A stretch of DNA of 64,000 nucleotides from Embleya sp045207785 (lineage in GTDB: Bacteria; Actinomycetota; Actinomycetes; Streptomycetales; Streptomycetaceae), in NCBI RefSeq assembly GCF_045207785.1, contig NZ_CP108776.1:434001-498000 (forward strand), given 5' to 3'. Below are positions 59,540 to 64,000 of the stretch, in pieces (the stretch's first letter is position 1; each line of letters begins with the position of its first letter). The notes below the pieces were generated by a model. That model saw only the letters and a program-made list of their open reading frames with translations. It was not told the DNA's origin and searched no databases. Made by a program: the position numbers and the translations under genes.

Positions 59540-59823
59540 ATGCCCGGCGGGGCGGCCTCAGCGTCACCGAGGTCTGCTTCGCGGTCGGCTGCGCGTCGCT
59601 GGGAACGTTCACCACCCGCTTCACCGAGCTGGTCGGCATGCCGTCCGGGGCCTTCCGGCGCCAGGCGGCGGATGCGGCGGCCGACCATGCCGATGCTGCG
59701 GCTACGGCCCGCGATGGGGGGTCGGCGATCAAGGTGGAGGGGATGCCGGCGTGCGTGGCGAAGCAGGTCTCGAGACCGGTCAGGAATCGAGAAGCCCCGG
59801 CCGCCGCGCTGCCCCTAGCGTGA
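59540..59823 (+). pseudogene. AraC-family regulator, C-terminal fragment
   Basis: Only the second helix-turn-helix of an AraC/XylS regulator remains: SVTEVCFAVGCASLGTFTTR followed by FTELVGMPSGAFRRQ, then a tail ending VSRPVRNREAP that is typical of AraC proteins next to VOC genes in Streptomyces. The first helix-turn-helix and the start are missing; 59417-59539 contains no match. The TGA still overlaps the ATG of the VOC gene (ATGA), a remnant of translational coupling. Confidence 0.7.
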
Positions 59824-60488
59824 TGGTCATGGCAACCACCGCTTCCACCACAGCCGACACGTCCCTCGCGTCCGTCACCCTCGAGGTGGCCGACCTCGAG
59901 GCCGCTCGCCGCTTCTACAGCGCCTTCGGCGTGGACACCTACATACGCCTGCGGGCGTCCGAGGCGCACTCCACCGGATTCCGCGGCTTCACCCTGGCGC
60001 TCACGGTGTCCGGGCCGGCCACCGTCGACCACTTCGTCGGCGCCGCCGTGGACGCCGGCGCCACGGTGCTCAAGCCCGCCGCGAAGTCGCTGTGGGGCTA
60101 CAGCGGCGTCGTCCAGGCCCCGGACGGGACGATCTGGAAGATCGCGACCTCGGCGAAGAAGGACACCGGCCCCGCCACCCGCGAGATCGACCAGGTCGTC
60201 CTGCTGATCGGCGTCGAGAGCGTGAAGGCCACCAAGCAGCTCTACGTCGGCCGGGGCCTGACCGTGGCCAAGAGCTTCGGCGGCAAGTACGCCGAGTTCG
60301 CCCCCGGTCGGTCCAGCCGCATCACGCTGGCGCTGTACAAGCGCCGTGCCCTTGCCAAGGACCTCGGCGTCCCCGCCGACGGCACCGGCTCGCACCGCAT
60401 CGTCCTCGGCAGCACCGCCGAAGCCTTCACCGACCCGGACGAGTTCGCCTGGGAGGCTGCCGCGCCGCTCGCCCCCACGCCGTCCTGA
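59823..60488 (+). CDS. VOC-family (glyoxalase-like) protein, two-domain
   Basis: A 221-residue protein with two betaalphabetabetabeta modules: LASVTLEVADLEAARRFYSA in the first and DQVVLLIGVESVKATKQLYV in the second. GYSGVVQAPDGTIWKIAT closes the first module, as in glyoxalase/dioxygenase-fold proteins. Clear metal ligands (His/Glu at the usual positions) are mostly absent. ATG at 59823 overlaps the AraC remnant; ATG 59829 is alternative. Possibly a stress or detoxification protein once controlled by the broken AraC regulator. Confidence 0.82.
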   Translation: MVMATTASTTADTSLASVTLEVADLEAARRFYSAFGVDTYIRLRASEAHSTGFRGFTLALTVSGPATVDHFVGAAVDAGATVLKPAAKSLWGYSGVVQAPDGTIWKIATSAKKDTGPATREIDQVVLLIGVESVKATKQLYVGRGLTVAKSFGGKYAEFAPGRSSRITLALYKRRALAKDLGVPADGTGSHRIVLGSTAEAFTDPDEFAWEAAAPLAPTPS

Positions 60489-60540
60489 CCCCCGGCCCCC
60501 ACTCCCACCCCGCTCGACCCCGATTTCCCGCTTCGGGGCC

Positions 60541-60678
60541 GACCCGCAGCCAGGCCTCCTGCACCGCGTGCTCGGCCTCGCTGGGTGAGCCGAGCATCCG
60601 GTGGGCCACCGCGTGCAAGCGGCTCTGGTGCTCGGCGAACCGTTCGCTCAGCCAGTCCTGTTCAACCCTCGGTCGCAT
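60541..60678 (-). pseudogene. ECF sigma factor N-terminal fragment
   Basis: A minus-strand stretch of 46 codons reads as region 2.1-2.2 of an ECF sigma factor: RFAEHQSRLHAVAHRMLGSP followed by SEAEHAVQEAWLRV. It then runs into unrelated sequence, with no region 2.4 or 4. A deletion remnant, resembling SigJ-type factors such as the intact one at the right end of the window. Confidence 0.65.
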
Positions 60679-60790
60679 TCCTCCATCCGATCCGGGCATA
60701 CCGATTGACCGGCCAACACGTGCCGACGTGACAGCCGGGCCCTGGCCCGGATGTCCGGCACGTACACATCCACAGTGCAAGGAGCAAGAC

Positions 60791-61204
60791 ATGAAGGCGC
60801 ACGTCAGTTCCATCCTCCTCGGTGTCCGGGACATGGACCGGGCCAAGCAGTTCTACACCGAGGGACTCGGCTGGAAGATCAAGAACGACTACGGCATCTC
60901 GGTGTTCTTCGACTCGGACGGCGCCTCGCCGGTCGGCTTCTACGCTCGCGAGGGTCTGGCCGACCAGGTGGGCACAGCCCCGGAAGGCAACGGCTTCAGC
61001 GGGCTGGTCCTGACCTACGTCGTCCGCAGCGAGGCACGCGTCGACGAGATCATCGCGGAGGCCGGCAAGGCCGGCGCCACGATCCTCAAGCCCGCCGGTG
61101 CCCTGCCGTGGGGCGGATACGGTGGCACCTTCGCCGACCCGGACGGCTACATCTGGAGCCTCGGCTACAGCGCCCAGGGAACCGACCAGCCCTACGCCGA
61201 GTAG
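60791..61204 (+). CDS. VOC-family protein, single domain
   Basis: A 137-residue glyoxalase-fold protein: SILLGVRDMDRAKQFYTEGL, GWKIKNDYGISVFFDSDG and GGYGGTFADPDGYIWSLGY. The single module probably dimerises to form the active site. ATG at 60791 with AAGGAG eight bases upstream. Related in style to the two-domain VOC protein 300 bp upstream. Substrate unknown. Confidence 0.88.
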   Translation: MKAHVSSILLGVRDMDRAKQFYTEGLGWKIKNDYGISVFFDSDGASPVGFYAREGLADQVGTAPEGNGFSGLVLTYVVRSEARVDEIIAEAGKAGATILKPAGALPWGGYGGTFADPDGYIWSLGYSAQGTDQPYAE

Positions 61205-61360
61205 CCGCGATCTCTTGCCCCGCAGCCGTCCGGGAAGGCGCGGCGCGTGCCGCAGCCGTCCCGGGCACGGCGATGGTCCCGGGGTGGGAAGTGGGAGCGG
61301 CTATCGGAGCCGGGCGGGCCGGATCCGCGGTGAGCCGGCAGAACAATGAGGAGAAAGATC

Positions 61361-61795
61361 ATGAAGTTTCGCACCCTCGTCGAGCCACCCGAGCCCATGC
61401 GGGGCCTGGAAGTTCCGCCCGAGGTGGTAGCAGCGCTCGGCGGGGGCGCGCGGCCGCCGGTGACCATCACGGTCAACGGGCATTCCTGGAAAAGCCGGGT
61501 CGCCATCCTGAGAGGCCGCCACCTGCTCGGCCTCGGCAACGCCAACCGGCAGGCCGCCGATGTCGCGATCGGCGAGGAGGTCGAGGTCGAGCTGCAGCTC
61601 GACACCGAGCCGCGCGTCGTCGTCGAGCCTGCGGACTTCGCCCAGGCTCTGGACGACGACCCGGTCGCCCGCGCCGCGTACGACAACCTCGCCCACAGCC
61701 ACAAGCGCGAGCATGTGCGCGCCATCGAGAGCGCGAAGAAGCCCGAGACGCGCCGACGGCGTATCGAGAAGGCCATCGCCACCCTGCGGGGCTGA
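61361..61795 (+). CDS. YdeI/DUF1905-type small protein
   Basis: A 144-residue protein with an N-terminal DUF1905 beta-barrel (LEVPPEVVAALGGGARPPVT, then VNGHSWKSRVAILRGRHLLG) and a C-terminal YdeI-like helical part (AYDNLAHSHKREHVRAIESA, KKPETRRRRIEKAI). The family is called bacteriocin-protection or OmdA-like in some genomes; the molecular function is not settled. ATG at 61361 with AGGAGAAAG upstream. Confidence 0.85.
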   Translation: MKFRTLVEPPEPMRGLEVPPEVVAALGGGARPPVTITVNGHSWKSRVAILRGRHLLGLGNANRQAADVAIGEEVEVELQLDTEPRVVVEPADFAQALDDDPVARAAYDNLAHSHKREHVRAIESAKKPETRRRRIEKAIATLRG

Positions 61796-62053
61796 CCCCC
61801 GAGAGATCAGCCCGAGGAAGGCGACCTTTTGCCCGGCGACATCGACCACGTTCCCGCAGGCCACATGGCGGTAGGCGCCGAGCGGATCCACCGGCACGAC
61901 CTCGGCGTCCGCGGCGTCGTGCAGCGCGGCCAGCCAGGACGCCCTGCGGCCGGCGACGAATGTGGGTTTGATCGCCGCATAGTCACCGAGCGGGCGGCCA
62001 TGCCCGTCCCGGGGAAGCAGGTCGGTTCGAGGCCGTGGCCACGAACCGACCCA
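61796..62053. other. Possible coding debris on the minus strand, plus a hairpin
   Basis: A minus-strand frame at about 61815-62000 reads like a protein C-terminal fragment (WLAALHDAADAEVVPVDPLG, AYRHVACGNVVDVAGQK) but has no start and I do not recognise it. GGTCGGTTCG (62022-62031) and CGAACCGACC (62044-62053) form a 10-bp stem that may terminate the leftward deaminase transcript. Confidence 0.4.
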
Positions 62054-62084
62054 CCGGCCTACCGGCCGGCGTCTCCCGGATGAA

Positions 62085-62519
62085 TCAGACGTAGTAGCCC
62101 GCCACCACCGCGCTCGCCTCGTCGTACAGCGCCGGGCCCTCGTGCGGGACGGTCGCGATCACCGAGGGGGCGGTCGGCGACTTGAGGCCGTTGAGCTGTT
62201 CGGTGGCGAGCGCGAACACGACGCGGCCCAGGCCGGATCGTTCGATCGCGCCCGTGCACATGCCGCACGGCTGGCAACTCGTGTACATGGTGGTGCCGGC
62301 GGCGGTCTCGCGGTCGAGTTCGCGGGCCGCCCAGCGAGCCAGCTTGAGTTCGGGGTGGGCGGTGATGTCGGCGTCGGTCAGCGACGAGTTCTGCTCCTCG
62401 GCCAGCACCTCACCGTTCGGCCCGACCAGCAGCGATCCGAACGGCGGGTCACCGGCCGCGCGAGCGGCCCCGGCCAGCTTGATCGCCCGGCGCAGAAACT
62501 GTTCCTCGTCGTGTGCCAT
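62085..62519 (-). CDS. Cytidine/guanine deaminase-family zinc enzyme
   Basis: A 144-residue deaminase. The zinc site is visible as THP-type TAHPELKLAR, with HPE in place of HAE, and SCQPCGMCTGAI with PCxxC. The N-terminus ARAAGDPPFGSLLVGPNG is typical of the tRNA-adenosine/guanine/cytosine deaminase fold. The ending LYDEASAVVAGYYV resembles guanine deaminases and related nucleobase deaminases. ATG at 62519. An open frame continues upstream into the ABC ATPase remnant, but the family starts at this Met. Confidence 0.85.
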   Translation of the reverse strand: MAHDEEQFLRRAIKLAGAARAAGDPPFGSLLVGPNGEVLAEEQNSSLTDADITAHPELKLARWAARELDRETAAGTTMYTSCQPCGMCTGAIERSGLGRVVFALATEQLNGLKSPTAPSVIATVPHEGPALYDEASAVVAGYYV

Positions 62520-62606
62520 GTCCCGTCCCGTTCGCAAGGGGGTGGAGTGTCCCCCGGAGGCTATCCGCCCCCGGCTCGACAACGCGGGAATCTCGCCCGG
62601 CACAAC

Positions 62607-62925
62607 GAGGTGCAGGTCCGCCATGAGGAGCATGTTCTCCTCGCCGGTGATCAGGCCGTCGACGGCGGAGAACTGCCCGGTGACGCCGATCGCGGCCCGC
62701 ACCGCCCGCGGGTCGGCGGCCAGGTCGTGGCCGCCGACGTGCAGGTCGCCGGAGTCGGCGGTGATGAGGGTGGACAGGATGTCCACGACGGTGGTCTTGC
62801 CGGCGCCGTTCGGCCCGAGCAGCGCGAACACGGACCCGGCCCGGGATGCGCAGATCGATGCCGTCGAGGACGGTCTTGCCCAGACCGTGCAACGTGTCCT
62901 CGGCGACGGCCTCCCACCGCCGGCC
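62607..62925 (-). pseudogene. DrrA-type ABC transporter ATPase, truncated and frameshifted
   Basis: The remains of the N-terminal third of a daunorubicin-resistance-type ATPase. A first piece reads HGLGKTVLDGIDLRIPG; the continuation FALLGPNGAGKTTVVDIL, with the Walker A motif, lies in another frame, so a frameshift falls near 62840. The homology then runs through VGGHDLAADPRAVRAAIGVT and GQFSAVDGLITGEEN and stops before the signature and Walker B motifs. No membrane partner is present. It follows the ECF41 sigma gene on the same strand. Confidence 0.8.
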
Positions 62926-62971
62926 GCGGCTCCCGTTCCTTTCTCGGGGCGGGGCCGCGGCTGTTCCGGTG

Positions 62972-63868
62972 TCAGTTCAGGGTGAGCGGTGTGGCGGCGG
63001 CGATGTGGGTGAGCTTGGCGGGGTTGCGGACGAAGTAGATGCCGGTGACGAGGCCGTCCTCGACGCGGATCGTCATGACGCTGTCGATCTCGCCGTCGAC
63101 GCGCAGGAGGAGCGCCGGATCGCCGTTGACGGTGGTGGACTCGCTGGTGAGCGAGCCCTCCTTGTCGCCGAGGCCGACCAGGAGGAGGCGGACCACCTTC
63201 GCGAGGCCCATGACGGGCCGTAGCGCGGCGCTACGGACACCGCCGCCGTCGCTGATCAGGACGACGTCGGGGGCGAGCACGTCGAGCACGCCCTGCATGT
63301 CGCCGGTCTCCACGGCGTGCTGGAACGACGCGAGGGCGGCCTGGGCCTGGCGCGGGGAGACCACTTGGCGAGGGCGGCGGGCGTCGACGTGCTTGCGGGA
63401 GCGGTGGGCGATCTGGCGGACCGCGGCGGGGGTCTTGCCGACCGCCTCCGCGATCTCGTCGTAGCCGACGTCGAAGACCTCGCGCAGGACGAACACGGCC
63501 CGCTCGGTGGGCGAGAGGGTCTCCAGGACGAGCATCACGGCCATGGACAGGCTCTCGGCGAGCTCGACGTTCTCGGCGACGTCCGGCGAGGTGAGCAGCG
63601 GCTCGGGCAGCCACGGGCCGACGTAGGTCTCCTTGCGGCGCCGCAGGGCCCGCAGCCGGTCGAGCGCCCGCCGGGTCGTGACGCGGACGAGGTACGCGCG
63701 CTGGTCGCGGACCTGCGCCAGATCGACCTCGGCCCAGCGCAGCCAGGTCTCCTGCAGGACGTCCTCGGCGTCGGCCGCCGAGCCGAGGATCTCGTAGGCG
63801 ACGGTGAAGAGCAGGTTGCGGTGGGCGACGAAGGCATCGGTCGCCGGGTCCGCGGCGTGGTCTCGCAT
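62972..63868 (-). CDS. sigJ: ECF41-family RNA polymerase sigma factor (SigJ-like)
   Basis: A 298-residue extracytoplasmic-function sigma factor with the SnoaL-like C-terminal extension that defines ECF41. Region 2 is LLFTVAYEILGSAADAEDVL with QETWLRW; region 4 is LSPTERAVFVLREVFDVGYD with IAEAVGKTPAAVRQIAHRSR. The extension carries the characteristic SDGGG (near 205) and NPAKL (near 283) motifs, which in studied members control sigma activity without a classical anti-sigma factor. ATG at 63868 with GGAAGGA upstream. ECF41 factors usually regulate a nearby oxidoreductase or carboxymuconolactone decarboxylase gene, which may lie beyond the right edge. The last 130 bp of the window hold no recognisable gene. 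Confidence 0.92.
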   Translation of the reverse strand: MRDHAADPATDAFVAHRNLLFTVAYEILGSAADAEDVLQETWLRWAEVDLAQVRDQRAYLVRVTTRRALDRLRALRRRKETYVGPWLPEPLLTSPDVAENVELAESLSMAVMLVLETLSPTERAVFVLREVFDVGYDEIAEAVGKTPAAVRQIAHRSRKHVDARRPRQVVSPRQAQAALASFQHAVETGDMQGVLDVLAPDVVLISDGGGVRSAALRPVMGLAKVVRLLLVGLGDKEGSLTSESTTVNGDPALLLRVDGEIDSVMTIRVEDGLVTGIYFVRNPAKLTHIAAATPLTLN

Positions 63869-64000
63869 CCTCGAATCCTTCCATTCCTTTCATGGCGGTC
63901 CGCCCCAGGGGGTTCGGGCATGGGCGAGCGGGCGGCGCGCCTGGGCCGCCCGCTCGATGGGGCTACGACACGTGCGCGGGCCGGCTCGCGCCCGCGGCCT

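Noticed and set aside
62085..62831. A fused ABC ATPase-deaminase protein
   Set aside because: The open frame joins an ATPase fragment, cut off before its signature motif, to a complete deaminase with its own Met; the join is accidental read-through of a pseudogene.

Overview
The window is very GC-rich, densely packed actinomycete DNA. Third-codon-position GC bias is strong, GTG starts are common, and three genes of the main locus carry the rare leucine codon TTA. That combination points to Streptomyces or a close relative in the Streptomycetaceae. No rRNA, tRNA, insertion sequence, phage gene or CRISPR array is visible.

Region 1 (1-41.7 kb) is a nonribosomal peptide biosynthetic locus. A leftward precursor operon (5031 to 1) encodes both subunits of a B12-dependent glutamate mutase (GlmS, GlmE), a class II aaRS-like asparagine synthetase paralogue, a glutamate-synthase-type FMN domain protein and an SbnA/VioB-type 2,3-diaminopropionate pathway enzyme that runs off the left edge. 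Rightward of it lies NRPS1 (three A domains), closed by a nested hairpin terminator. Then come a LuxR-type regulator, a 56-residue small protein with its own terminator, and an Aat-type (leucyl/phenylalanyl-tRNA-protein transferase-like) enzyme. Three further NRPS genes form a leftward operon read 35805 to 17108: NRPS4 (two A domains), NRPS2 (two A domains and a terminal epimerase) and NRPS3 (one A domain and a thioesterase). An exporter with an ArsR-family regulator, a large LAL regulator and a second ArsR gene close this block.

The eight A domains suggest an octapeptide. Four of them share one aspartate/asparagine-like pocket (DLTKVGEVA, read by eye), one reads as serine, and three cannot be assigned. 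Glutamate mutase makes 3-methylaspartate, and the asparagine-synthetase-like enzyme could amidate it. The most coherent reading is a peptide rich in (methyl)Asp or (methyl)Asn, with diaminopropionate as another possible building block. The last module of NRPS2 epimerises its residue, and the NRPS3 thioesterase releases the chain. Oddities are half a condensation domain at the start of NRPS1, a carrier domain at the start of NRPS4 whose serine position is Asp, a thioesterase with Glu where Asp is usual, and a tRNA-dependent transferase in the cluster. No MbtH protein, phosphopantetheinyl transferase or SbnB partner is visible; an SbnB gene could lie beyond the left edge.

Region 2 (41.8-58.9 kb) looks like ordinary genomic neighbourhood: a malic-enzyme-like pseudoenzyme, small membrane protein, two methyltransferases, DHA2 exporter with a GntR-TetR fusion regulator, lone receiver protein, SGNH hydrolase with pentapeptide-like protein, siderophore-interacting protein under an iron box, secreted M1 peptidase, MFS/TetR pair with a clear operator, DapA-like aldolase/lyase, YchJ, B3/B4 protein and an XRE-cupin regulator.

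Region 3 (59-64 kb) mixes intact small genes (two VOC proteins, a YdeI-like protein, a deaminase, an ECF41 sigma factor) with debris: an AraC C-terminal fragment, an ECF N-terminal fragment and a truncated, frameshifted ABC ATPase. It looks like a region undergoing gene decay.
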